DNA from: an uncultured Mesorhizobium sp.
GTDB taxonomy: Bacteria > Pseudomonadota > Alphaproteobacteria > Rhizobiales > Rhizobiaceae
Direction: 5' to 3'
NCBI GenBank assembly: GCA_950071955.1
Contig: CATMOC010000312.1
Coordinates: forward strand, 1 to 5,220
Length of the DNA stretch: 5,220 nucleotides
Part shown: in pieces, positions 1-5,220 of the stretch
Layout of the letters: each line of letters starts with the position of its first letter
Numbering within the stretch: the first letter of the stretch is position 1
Program-made: the position numbers and the translations under genes
Notes under the pieces: model-generated
Told to the model about the DNA's origin: nothing
The model's database searches: none
The model's input: only the letters and a program-made list of their open reading frames with translations

Positions 1-1212
1 CTCGCGGCCCTGATGGCTGCGCCGAAGCTGTTCCGCGAGTGGGCGCCGCGGGTGACGACGCGCAAGTACGACCCGGCGCAGAAGCCGCCGGTCGAAAAGT
101 CCGGCCTGACGCTCGGCATGGGCATGACAGAAAAGCAGGGCGGGACCGACGTCCGCGCCAACACGACACGTGCCGAACGCACGGAGAGCGGCTTCTACCG
201 GATCACCGGACACAAATGGTTCATGTCCGCGCCGATGTGCGACGCGTTCCTGGTGCTTGCGCAGGCGCCCGAGGGACTGTCATGCTTCCTCATGCCGCGC
301 ATCCTCTCGAACGGCGACAACAACGGCTTCCGCTTCCAGCGGCTGAAGGACAAGCTGGGGAACCGCTCGAACGCCTCCTCCGAGGTGGAGTTCGCCGGCG
401 CCATGGCGGAGATGGTCGGAGCGCCGGGTGCCGGCGTCAAGACGATCATGGACATGGTGACGCTGACACGCCTGGACTGCGCGCTGGCATCGGCGGGCAT
501 CATGCGCGCGGCACTCGCGGAGGCGGTCCACCATACGCGCCATCGCATGGTCTTCGGCAACGTCCTGGTCGACCAGCCGATCATGCAGCGCGTGCTCGCC
601 GACATGGCGCTGGACGTCGCTGCCGCGACGGCGCTCGCCTTCCGTCTTGCACGCGCATTCGACCAGGCCGCCGAGGACCGGGCGGAGGCGGCGTTCGCGC
701 GCGCCATGACGCCCGTCGTCAAGTACTGGGTCTGCAAGATCTGCCCGAGCGTGGTCTACGAGGCGATGGAATGCCTTGGCGGCAACGGCTATGTAGAGGA
801 AGCGCCGCTGGCGCGCCATTTCCGCGAATCGCCGCTGAACGCGATCTGGGAAGGCTCGGGCAACGTAATGGCGCTCGACGTGCTGCGGGTCCTCGTTCAG
901 GCGCCGAATCTCTTCAACGAGGTGATGGGCACGATCGAACGCGACCTTGGGCCCGGCGGAAAGGGCACGTCAGGCGTCCTGCGGGCGGCACTCGAAGTGG
1001 CCCAGTCGGACGAGGGCTCGGCGCGCATCCTCACCGAGCAGCTGGCGCTCGCCGCGGCTGCGGCCGAACTGAAACGGCTGGGCGCGGGTCGCATCGCTGA
1101 CGCCTTCATGGAGACCCGGCTCGCCGGCCAGTGGCGCACAACCTACGGCATGCTCGACTCGCGCCACGACAGCCGCATGATCATCGACACGCTCTACCCC
1201 GAAGCGCTCTGA
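1..1212 (+). CDS. aidB: AidB-like acyl-CoA dehydrogenase (5' end outside window)
   Basis: This is a flavin-dependent acyl-CoA dehydrogenase of the AidB branch. The frame is open from base 1, so the ATG at base 13 is an internal Met and not the start; 403 residues are visible of about 540 usual for AidB, so roughly 140 N-terminal residues are missing. Seen: the FAD/substrate motif GMGMTEKQGGTDV near bases 115-155, GHKWFMSAP near 208-234, KLGNRSNASSEVEF near 352-393, CLGGNGYVEE near 775-804, and SPLNAIWEGSGN near 829-864. The Glu of WEGSGN (bases 850-852) sits where the catalytic base lies in AidB and isovaleryl-CoA dehydrogenase. E. coli AidB belongs to the Ada alkylation response, binds DNA through its C-terminal region and has weak isovaleryl-CoA dehydrogenase activity. 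Whether this protein has a DNA-protective role or is a plain metabolic dehydrogenase cannot be told here. The family call is firm; the symbol is by similarity only. Confidence 0.9.
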   Translation, partial: LAALMAAPKLFREWAPRVTTRKYDPAQKPPVEKSGLTLGMGMTEKQGGTDVRANTTRAERTESGFYRITGHKWFMSAPMCDAFLVLAQAPEGLSCFLMPRILSNGDNNGFRFQRLKDKLGNRSNASSEVEFAGAMAEMVGAPGAGVKTIMDMVTLTRLDCALASAGIMRAALAEAVHHTRHRMVFGNVLVDQPIMQRVLADMALDVAAATALAFRLARAFDQAAEDRAEAAFARAMTPVVKYWVCKICPSVVYEAMECLGGNGYVEEAPLARHFRESPLNAIWEGSGNVMALDVLRVLVQAPNLFNEVMGTIERDLGPGGKGTSGVLRAALEVAQSDEGSARILTEQLALAAAAAELKRLGAGRIADAFMETRLAGQWRTTYGMLDSRHDSRMIIDTLYPEAL

Positions 1213-1262
1213 TCCCACTTACCGGGCGCAGGGCCGGGGAAGGGACCCGGCCGGTGCATCGG

Positions 1263-1292
1263 CCGATCCGTACGGTTTGGATCGGTTTCGTT
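1263..1292 (+). terminator. Possible weak terminator hairpin after the aidB-like gene
   Basis: CCGATCC (1263-1269) pairs perfectly with GGATCGG (1279-1285) around a 9-nt loop, and is followed by TTTCGTT (1286-1292), an interrupted and weak T-tract. It lies 50 bp beyond the aidB-like stop and before the next gene, which fits a terminator. The interrupted T-run and the palindromic CCGTACGG across the left arm and loop make this uncertain. Confidence 0.3.
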
Positions 1293-1314
1293 AACCTTAA
1301 CGAATGGTTTCGTT
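1284..1314. repeat. Direct repeat GGTTTCGTT x2 flanking a TTAA palindrome
   Basis: GGTTTCGTT occurs at 1284-1292 and again at 1306-1314, 22 bp apart start to start (about two helical turns). Between and overlapping the first copy is the inverted repeat CGTTAA-CC-TTAACG (1289-1302). It lies 50-80 bp upstream of the start of the membrane-protein gene, in the least GC-rich patch of the gap, so it may be an operator or promoter element. It contains TTAACC, resembling a CtrA half-site, but the standard TTAA-N7-TTAA spacing is absent. The repeats are seen directly; any regulatory role is inference. Confidence 0.4.
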
Positions 1315-1363
1315 TGCCCTGGCCCGCCCACCGCTCCATCGTTGTTGGTGAAACGGAAGAGCG

Positions 1364-1924
1364 ATGCGACGGATTATCGGCATATTCGTACCGGCTTACT
1401 GGATGGCCTTCTTCGGCCTCTTGGCGCTGGCCGCCATGGCGGAGGCGACGGGCGAGGTCTTCGCGATCTTCCAGGCGCTCAGCTTCCCGGGTGGGTTCCT
1501 CGACAGCCGGATTCCGGCCGGACCGCTGCTTTCCACGGTGCTTGCCTTCGGATTCTCGCTGGCGTCGGTGCAGTTCCTGTGGATGATCGTCACGGCGGTC
1601 GCGCAGATGCGCGGGACGCGGCCGGAGAGCGACGAAATCGCCCGCACGGCGTTCGGCGTCGCGGCGGCCATGATGACCGTGTTGCTGGCGGTCGGGGCGA
1701 TCTTCATCGTGCGGGGACTTTTCGCCTCCGCTTCGCTGCAACTCCTTGCTCTCCTGGTCTCTTACATGGCGGTGCAGGCCGAACAGCGCCGGACCTCGGA
1801 CTCGAACCGCCATCCCGGCGAACCGAGCGAGATTACGGCGCGCGTGATGGCGGTCGGCGCGGCGCACCATTCGATGCTGACACGCATCTCGGGTCGGACC
1901 AGCAACAGGGACGAGGCATTCTGA
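1364..1924 (+). CDS. Unrecognised multi-pass membrane protein, 186 aa
   Basis: I do not recognise this family. Four hydrophobic stretches are visible, at about residues 4-25, 55-80, 97-117 and 120-138. They are followed by a polar tail (about 139-186) rich in Arg, Ser, Thr and Glu, presumably cytoplasmic. No catalytic motif, cysteine cluster or metal-binding pattern is apparent. The ATG at 1364 is chosen because GGAAGAG lies just upstream (1355-1361) and the N-terminus MRRIIGIF is a typical basic-then-hydrophobic start; the spacing to the ATG is short. Its stop shares one base with the start of the next small membrane-protein gene (TGATG), so the two are probably cotranscribed and translationally coupled, and their products may act together in the inner membrane. 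The coding call is well supported by the coherent membrane topology and coupling; the function is unknown. Confidence 0.75.
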   Translation: MRRIIGIFVPAYWMAFFGLLALAAMAEATGEVFAIFQALSFPGGFLDSRIPAGPLLSTVLAFGFSLASVQFLWMIVTAVAQMRGTRPESDEIARTAFGVAAAMMTVLLAVGAIFIVRGLFASASLQLLALLVSYMAVQAEQRRTSDSNRHPGEPSEITARVMAVGAAHHSMLTRISGRTSNRDEAF

Positions 1925-2232
1925 TGCGCTACATCCTGCTCTTCTGGGGTCTGCCGATGGGCTCCTTCTGGTCCTGGTACCTGCTGTCGGTCAACGACAT
2001 GAATTTCGGCATGCTCTTCTTCAGCCGGCAGATCCACGACCAGGTCTTCGGCCTATACGGCCACGTCCTCGGCATGGATCCGGCCACCCTTCCGCCGCTG
2101 GTCGCGCGCGCATGCCTGGTGGACACGGCGATCATCTTCGGAATCCTCGCCTTCCGGCGCCGGCGCGAGATCATCGGCTGGGCGAAAACCAGGCGACTGC
2201 GCTATCTCGACGGCTCCGCGCCGAGCGCCTGA
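1924..2232 (+). CDS. Small membrane protein, DUF6105-like, 102 aa
   Basis: This small protein resembles, from memory, the DUF6105 proteins found in rhizobia, for which I know no function. Two hydrophobic segments are visible: residues 3-22 (rich in Trp and Phe) and about 57-77. A hydrophilic loop between them carries [16 protein letters not shown] (24-39). A basic stretch follows the second segment (RRRRE at 78-82, then KTRRLR at 88-93), so by the positive-inside rule the C-terminus should be cytoplasmic. The ATG at 1924 overlaps the upstream stop by one base and has GAGG at 1913-1916, 7 nt away. The same frame stays open upstream to about 1342, but that part lies inside the preceding gene and is ignored. 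The last 31 bp overlap the 3' end of ruvX on the other strand, with no terminator between them. Confidence 0.75.
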   Translation: MRYILLFWGLPMGSFWSWYLLSVNDMNFGMLFFSRQIHDQVFGLYGHVLGMDPATLPPLVARACLVDTAIIFGILAFRRRREIIGWAKTRRLRYLDGSAPSA

Positions 2233-2684
2233 AGCCGGTCGAGAACGCCCTGGAGGATGAAGGCGGCGGCGGCCGAATCGATCCGGTCCCCCCGCTTGCG
2301 CCGCGAGACGTCCATCGAGATCAGCGCGCGTTCGGCGGCTACGGTGGACAGGCGCTCGTCCCAGTAGAGGAACGGCAGGTCCGTGAGGCGCTGCATGTTG
2401 CGCACGAAGGCACGGCTCGCCTGAACGCGGGGGCCCTCGCTGCCGTCCATGTTCACCGGCAATCCCATGACGACGGCGGCGCAGCCTTCCTTGCCGAGGG
2501 CGAGCAGCAGGCGCTGCGCATCCTCCGTGAACTTCTTGCGCAGGATGACGGGGCGGGGGTGGGCGAAGAGCAGGCCCCTGTCGGAGACGGCGAGGCCGAT
2601 CGTCTTTTCCCCGAGATCGAGCCCGGCAAGCGTCGCCCCACCCTTCAACAGGGCGGGAAGCTCCTCGACTGAAATGATCGGCAC
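2202..2684 (-). CDS. ruvX: RuvX/YqgF, putative pre-16S rRNA nuclease (Holliday junction resolvase-like)
   Basis: A YqgF/RuvX-family RNase H-fold protein of the cytoplasm. E. coli YqgF is implicated in 5'-end maturation of 16S rRNA; a Holliday junction role was proposed from its fold. Numbering from the chosen start, the family signatures are [10 protein letters not shown] with the acidic Asp at 23, [13 protein letters not shown] at about 74-86, WDERLST at 108-114 and [13 protein letters not shown] at 133-145, which holds the C-terminal catalytic Asp. All expected acidic residues are present. The GTG at 2684 is chosen because AAAGAGG lies 5 nt upstream and the resulting N-terminus ([13 protein letters not shown]) matches what I recall of rhizobial RuvX; this gives 160 aa, close to the family. 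Longer starts at 2705 (GTG), 2735 and 2750 (ATG) lack a well-placed ribosome site, and the 2750 start would run across the neighbour's ribosome site. The gene is divergent from the UPF0173 hydrolase (68-bp gap) and overlaps the DUF6105-like gene tail-to-tail by 31 bp. Confidence 0.93.
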   Translation of the reverse strand: MPIISVEELPALLKGGATLAGLDLGEKTIGLAVSDRGLLFAHPRPVILRKKFTEDAQRLLLALGKEGCAAVVMGLPVNMDGSEGPRVQASRAFVRNMQRLTDLPFLYWDERLSTVAAERALISMDVSRRKRGDRIDSAAAAFILQGVLDRLQALGAEPSR

Positions 2685-2689
2685 GATGG

Positions 2690-2696
2690 CCTCTTT
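2690..2696 (-). promoter_or_regulatory. Ribosome binding site that decides the ruvX start
   Basis: On the minus strand AAAGAGG is followed by 5 nt (CCATC) and then GTG at 2684-2682. None of the upstream in-frame start candidates has comparable Shine-Dalgarno spacing: GAGGGA directly abuts the GTG at 2705, and the ATGs at 2735 and 2750 have none. Confidence 0.6.
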
Positions 2697-2752
2697 CGTT
2701 TCCACTCCCTCGCGTTCTATCCTGCCGCCAGCCATTCGCAAGGAGGACAAGA

Positions 2753-3460
2753 ATGAAGATCACCTGGCTCGGACATTCGGCATTCCGCATCGAGGCGGGC
2801 GGCGCCACGATCCTGATCGATCCCTTTCTCACGGGAAATCCGTCGTGGGACAGGGGCTTGGAGCCGATCTCCGAGGGCGTGACCCACGTGCTCCTGACTC
2901 ACGGGCACAACGATCACGTCGGCGACGCGGAGGCGATCCTGAAGAAGACGGGGGCGATGCTCGTCGCCAACTTCGAGATCTGCATGTTCCTGGTCGGCAA
3001 GGGCGTGGACCAGAACAGAATCAACCCGGGCAACACGGGCGGCACCGTTGACTGCGGCGGCTTCACCACGACCTTCGTCCAGGCGCTGCATTCCTCGTCC
3101 TTCGGCGGCGAGGGGGGCCAGAACACCTATCTCGGCAATCCGCTCGGCCTCGTGCTGCACTTCCCGGGCGACAAGACGCTCTACCACATGGGCGACACGG
3201 ACATCTTTTCCGACATGGGCCTGATCAACGAGTTGCACGAGCCGAAGATCGGCCTGGTGCCCATCGGCGACCGCTTCACCATGGGCGGCGCTGTGGCCGC
3301 GCTCGCCTGCCGCCGCTTCTTCAAGTTCGAAGCGGTGATCCCGTGCCACTACGCGTCCTTCCCGATGGTCGACCAAAGCGCCGACAAGTTCATCTCGGGC
3401 ATGGAGGGATCTGGCACGAAGGTGGTGGTGCCGACGGTCGGGAAGGCGGTCGATCTCTAG
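2753..3460 (+). CDS. UPF0173-type metal-dependent hydrolase (metallo-beta-lactamase fold)
   Basis: A 235-aa soluble metallo-beta-lactamase-fold protein of the UPF0173/YtkL-like group, single-domain and full length for the family. Seen: the N-terminus [14 protein letters not shown], then IDPFLTGNP (22-30), the metal motif [10 protein letters not shown] with His50, His52, Asp54 and His55, a further metal ligand His114 (ALHSSS), GDTD with the bridging Asp149, and the last ligand His200 in PCHYASFP. All ligands for a two-metal site are present. No signal peptide is seen, so it is probably cytoplasmic. The physiological substrate of this family is not established to my knowledge. The start is firm: AGGAGG at 2741-2746 sits 6 nt before the ATG. 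It is divergent from ruvX, and its stop is followed after 20 bp by the exported-protein gene, which may be cotranscribed. Confidence 0.95.
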   Translation: MKITWLGHSAFRIEAGGATILIDPFLTGNPSWDRGLEPISEGVTHVLLTHGHNDHVGDAEAILKKTGAMLVANFEICMFLVGKGVDQNRINPGNTGGTVDCGGFTTTFVQALHSSSFGGEGGQNTYLGNPLGLVLHFPGDKTLYHMGDTDIFSDMGLINELHEPKIGLVPIGDRFTMGGAVAALACRRFFKFEAVIPCHYASFPMVDQSADKFISGMEGSGTKVVVPTVGKAVDL

Positions 3461-3480
3461 CCCGTGGAAGGAAAGGGCGC

Positions 3481-3900
3481 ATGCCGTCCAACAGGAAATC
3501 GGCGATCTGCGCGGCGACGCTGCTGCTGGCGACCGAAACGTTCGCAGCGGAGGACTTCATCGCGGGTGTCTACGCTCCGTCGCCGGAGCTTTGCGAGGCC
3601 GCCGCATCGGAAGGCCTCCAGGCGATCTTCGAGCGGGGCGACGTCGTCCTGACCGCCCGCGGCATCCTGGGCATCGAGTATCATTGCGACTTCCTCCAGG
3701 TGCTCGAGGGCACCCGCACGCGGGGCTTCGTGGTGACCGCACTGTGCGAGGAGCCGGGCATTGCATTCCCGGACGTTCTCGCGATCGTGCCGCGCGGCGA
3801 GGGGCAACTGGAGCTGTCGTCCACCACGGATGCGGGCGGCGGCGAACCTTCGATCAACAGTGGCCTCTATCACGCCTGCACCGGCGTGGACGCGCCCTGA
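3481..3900 (+). CDS. Unrecognised exported protein with four mature cysteines, 139 aa
   Basis: I do not recognise a family. The N-terminus [25 protein letters not shown] looks like a Sec signal peptide: basic residues at 5-6, a hydrophobic core at about 8-17, and likely cleavage after Ala22 or Ala23. The mature part, about 116 residues, is acidic and has four cysteines (38, 69, 89, 133), enough for two disulfides in the periplasm. Cys10 lies inside the signal and is not in a lipobox. The stretch [11 protein letters not shown] followed by [12 protein letters not shown] suggests a compact beta-rich domain. No enzyme motif is seen. The frame is open further upstream, but the ATG at 3481 is preferred because AAGGAAAGGG precedes it (3468-3477) and it gives a proper signal peptide. 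It starts 20 bp after the UPF0173 hydrolase gene and may share its transcript. A large minus-strand frame over the same bases is treated as a GC artefact. Confidence 0.78.
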   Translation: MPSNRKSAICAATLLLATETFAAEDFIAGVYAPSPELCEAAASEGLQAIFERGDVVLTARGILGIEYHCDFLQVLEGTRTRGFVVTALCEEPGIAFPDVLAIVPRGEGQLELSSTTDAGGGEPSINSGLYHACTGVDAP

Positions 3901-3930
3901 ACCGAGCCGCCCCGATGTGCGGCACGGCCG

Positions 3931-3958
3931 TTGCGCGGTGCCCGCCCGAACGTTATAG
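3931..3958 (+). promoter_or_regulatory. Possible sigma-70-type promoter for the gatC operon
   Basis: TTGCGC (3931-3936) and TTATAG (3953-3958) are spaced 16 bp apart in the 95-bp gap before gatC. The -10-like element is one of the few AT-rich hexamers there. A start of transcription would fall near 3964-3967, giving a leader of about 30 nt. The match is imperfect, so this is a suggestion. Confidence 0.3.
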
Positions 3959-3959
3959 C

Positions 3960-3987
3960 CCGGATCGGCCTTTTCCAGCCGTTCCGG
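3960..3987 (+). other. Imperfect hairpin ending in the gatC ribosome site
   Basis: CCGGA (3960-3964) pairs with TCCGG (3983-3987), then a T-T mismatch (3965/3982), then CGGC (3966-3969) pairs with GCCG (3978-3981) around an 8-nt loop. The right arm includes the first two bases of the gatC Shine-Dalgarno GGAGA (3986-3990). If transcribed in full it could dampen gatC translation; if transcription starts at the -10 proposed above, part of the left arm would be lost. The pairing is seen; the role is inference. Confidence 0.25.
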
Positions 3988-3995
3988 AGAATTCA

Positions 3996-4283
3996 ATGTC
4001 CGTCGATATCGCCACCGTGAAGCGCGTCGCGCATCTGGCCCGCATCGCTGTCACCGACGAGGACGCCCAGCGCATGACGGGCGAACTCAATGCCATTCTC
4101 GGCTTCGTCGAGCAGCTGGACGAGGTCGACGTCTCCGGCGTCGAGCCGATGACATCGGTGATACCCATGGAGATGAAAAAGCGGCAGGACATCGTTACGG
4201 ACGGCGACAAGGCCGACGACATCGTCGCGAACGCGCCGGCCACGGACGAGAATTTCTTCCTCGTGCCGAAGGTCGTCGAGTAG
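3996..4283 (+). CDS. gatC: GatC, Asp-tRNA(Asn)/Glu-tRNA(Gln) amidotransferase subunit C
   Basis: The small subunit of the GatCAB amidotransferase, 95 aa, the usual length. It belts GatA and GatB together; the complex amidates Glu-tRNA(Gln) and Asp-tRNA(Asn) in the cytoplasm in organisms lacking the direct synthetases, as is usual in alphaproteobacteria for glutamine. Seen: the N-terminal helix motif [16 protein letters not shown] (8-23), the middle [21 protein letters not shown] (31-51), and the C-terminal stretch ending [11 protein letters not shown], typical of GatC. The ATG at 3996 has GGAGA 5 nt upstream. The frame is open well upstream of this ATG but has no family similarity there. The GNAT gene starts 5 nt after the stop, so translation is probably coupled through to gatA. 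Confidence 0.97.
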   Translation: MSVDIATVKRVAHLARIAVTDEDAQRMTGELNAILGFVEQLDEVDVSGVEPMTSVIPMEMKKRQDIVTDGDKADDIVANAPATDENFFLVPKVVE

Positions 4284-4288
4284 CCGGC

Positions 4289-4759
4289 ATGGCGATTGCG
4301 ATTTCCGTGGAGAGCCCGCTGCAGGACGAGGTGCGCGCGATGGTCGCCGACCTCAACGCCTATATGATGCCGCTCACGCCGCGCGAGTTCCAGTTCCAGC
4401 TGACCGTCGAGCAGATGGCGGAGCCGACCGTGACCGTGCTGATCGCGCGCGACGCGGCCGGCCGAACCGTCGGAATGGCCTCGCTCAAGGACCATGGCGG
4501 GGGACTGGGCGAGGTCAAGCGCATGTACACCTTGCCCGAGGTGCGCGGACAGCGCGTCGGCTCGCTGCTCCTGCAGCGGATCGAGGCGCTCGCGCGCGAA
4601 AAGGAGCTGAACCGGCTCGTCCTTGAGACCGGCGAGGCACCCGGTTTCGAGCCGGCCTGGCGCGTCTACGAGCGCGGCGGCTTCAAGGTATGCGGCGCCG
4701 TTCTCGACTATCCCGATTCCGGCTATTCCCGATTCTACGAGAAGAACCTCATCCGATGA
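4289..4759 (+). CDS. GNAT-family N-acetyltransferase between gatC and gatA
   Basis: A single-domain GNAT acetyltransferase, 156 aa, a usual length; these enzymes transfer an acetyl group from acetyl-CoA to an amine. Seen: a beta-strand pair with a turn ([20 protein letters not shown], 49-68), then motif [22 protein letters not shown] (75-95), which binds the CoA pyrophosphate, then the helix [18 protein letters not shown] (98-115), and motif [15 protein letters not shown] (123-136). In motif A the common R-G-x-G-x-G pattern reads R-G-Q-R-V-G, with Arg89 where Gly is usual; such variants occur in active members. The substrate cannot be inferred. The ATG at 4289 follows the gatC stop by 5 nt and has only a weak ribosome site, consistent with coupling. 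Its stop overlaps the gatA start by 4 nt (ATGA). Confidence 0.93.
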   Translation: MAIAISVESPLQDEVRAMVADLNAYMMPLTPREFQFQLTVEQMAEPTVTVLIARDAAGRTVGMASLKDHGGGLGEVKRMYTLPEVRGQRVGSLLLQRIEALAREKELNRLVLETGEAPGFEPAWRVYERGGFKVCGAVLDYPDSGYSRFYEKNLIR

Positions 4760-5220
4760 CCGATCTGACCAGACTGACCATTTCGCAGGCGCGCGAGAAG
4801 CTGCGCGGCAGGGAGATCAAGGCGGCTGAACTGACGGACGCCTATCTCGCGGCGATCGACGCGGCCAATCCGCAGCTCAACGCCTACGTGGCGGTCACCC
4901 ACGACAAGGCGCGCGCCATGGCGGCGGCCTCCGACGAGCGGCTGGCCAAGGCAAAGGGCGGAGCACTCGAAGGCATTCCGCTCGGCATCAAGGACCTCTT
5001 CGCCACCGAGGGCGTGCACACGCAGGCCTGCAGCCACGTGCTCGACGGGTTCGAACCGCGCTACGAATCCACCGTGACGGCCAATCTGTGGGCCGACGGC
5101 GCGGTGATGCTGGGCAAGCTCAACATGGACGAGTTCGCCATGGGCTCGTCCAACGAGACGTCCTACTACGGTCCGGTCATTAACCCGTGGCGGCGTTCGC
5201 GCGCTGAGACCAGAGTCATG
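4756..5220 (+). CDS. gatA: GatA, amidotransferase subunit A (3' end outside window)
   Basis: The amidase subunit of GatCAB, which releases ammonia from glutamine for tRNA amidation. The first 155 residues are visible of nearly 500 or more. Seen: [21 protein letters not shown] (7-27), the conserved [13 protein letters not shown] with catalytic Lys79 of the Ser-cisSer-Lys triad, the [17 protein letters not shown] stretch (99-115), and [23 protein letters not shown] ending in NPW. The two triad serines lie beyond the right edge, so catalytic completeness cannot be judged. The ATG at 4756 overlaps the GNAT stop by 4 nt and gives the usual N-terminus. The final residues, [10 protein letters not shown], differ from the usual run into the glycine/serine-rich amidase signature; see findings. 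Confidence 0.97.
   Translation, partial: MTDLTRLTISQAREKLRGREIKAAELTDAYLAAIDAANPQLNAYVAVTHDKARAMAAASDERLAKAKGGALEGIPLGIKDLFATEGVHTQACSHVLDGFEPRYESTVTANLWADGAVMLGKLNMDEFAMGSSNETSYYGPVINPWRRSRAETRVM

Noticed and set aside
1232..1252. Strong 7-bp GC hairpin (GGCCGGG/CCCGGCC) as the terminator of the aidB-like gene
   Set aside because: It is followed by GGTGCATCGG with no T-run, so it is not a convincing intrinsic terminator; the hairpin at 1263-1285 with a partial T-run fits better.
1213..1363. Possible small gene or RNA gene in the 151-bp gap
   Set aside because: No frame with a ribosome site and reasonable composition is contained in the gap, and no tRNA-like cloverleaf is seen; only repeats and hairpins are supported.
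1181..1870. Long minus-strand open frame of 229 codons over the gap and the membrane-protein gene
   Set aside because: Its product is dominated by Arg, His, Asp and Glu repeats typical of GC-rich shadow frames, and the plus strand holds a coherent membrane protein with a ribosome site.
1342..1923. N-terminal extension of the DUF6105-like gene from a TTG at 1342
   Set aside because: The extension is Arg/Gly-rich, lies inside the preceding membrane-protein gene, and an ATG with a good ribosome site exists at 1924.
2053..2832. Minus-strand open frame of 259 codons across ruvX
   Set aside because: It overlaps ruvX in another frame; ruvX carries all family motifs, while this frame is Arg/Pro/Gly-rich low-complexity shadow sequence.
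3901..3945. Terminator after the exported-protein gene
   Set aside because: Only 5-bp pairings (GCCGC/GCGGC and GGCAC/GTGCC) are found, with long loops and no T-run.
5188..5220. Frameshift or assembly artefact at the end of gatA
   Set aside because: The frame stays open with normal codon use to the last base, and the stretch between NPW and the edge has the length expected before the amidase signature, so divergence or an insertion is more likely than an error.
1..5220. Defence island, mobile element or CRISPR array
   Set aside because: No repeat-spacer pattern, transposase, integrase, toxin-antitoxin or nuclease-effector gene is present apart from housekeeping RuvX; composition is uniform.

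Overview
The window looks like ordinary chromosomal DNA of a high-GC alphaproteobacterium, most likely Hyphomicrobiales (Rhizobiales) near Mesorhizobium and its relatives. This rests on the uniform GC- and C/G-ending codon use, the style of the RuvX, GatC and GatA proteins, and a small membrane protein that resembles the rhizobial DUF6105 family. I see no tRNA, rRNA, insertion sequence, phage gene, CRISPR array or recognisable defence system. The assignment is from memory of these families, not from a search.

Layout. Bases 1-1212 hold the 3' three quarters of an AidB-type acyl-CoA dehydrogenase gene; its start lies outside the window. A 151-bp gap follows that is less GC-rich than the rest and contains hairpins, a 9-bp direct repeat and a palindrome. 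Next comes a two-gene unit of small unrecognised membrane proteins (1364-1924 and 1924-2232) joined by a TGATG stop/start overlap. The second of these runs tail-to-tail into ruvX on the minus strand (2202-2684), with a 31-bp overlap. Divergent from ruvX is a UPF0173-type metallo-beta-lactamase-fold hydrolase (2753-3460), followed after 20 bp by a small exported protein with four cysteines in its mature part (3481-3900).

The right end is the start of the gatCAB region: gatC (3996-4283), a GNAT acetyltransferase (4289-4759) placed between gatC and gatA, and the 5' part of gatA (4756 to the window edge). The tight spacing (5-nt gap, then a 4-nt ATGA overlap) indicates one translationally coupled operon. 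GatC and GatA, with GatB presumably encoded elsewhere, form the amidotransferase that converts misacylated Glu-tRNA(Gln) and Asp-tRNA(Asn) to the correct aminoacyl-tRNAs.

Most of the window is housekeeping. The points most worth a second look are the GNAT gene inside the gat operon, the cysteine-bearing exported protein, the overlapping pair of membrane proteins and their antisense overlap with ruvX, the repeat-rich gap at 1213-1363, and a possible lineage-specific insertion in GatA starting at the right edge. I found no convincing new multi-gene system.
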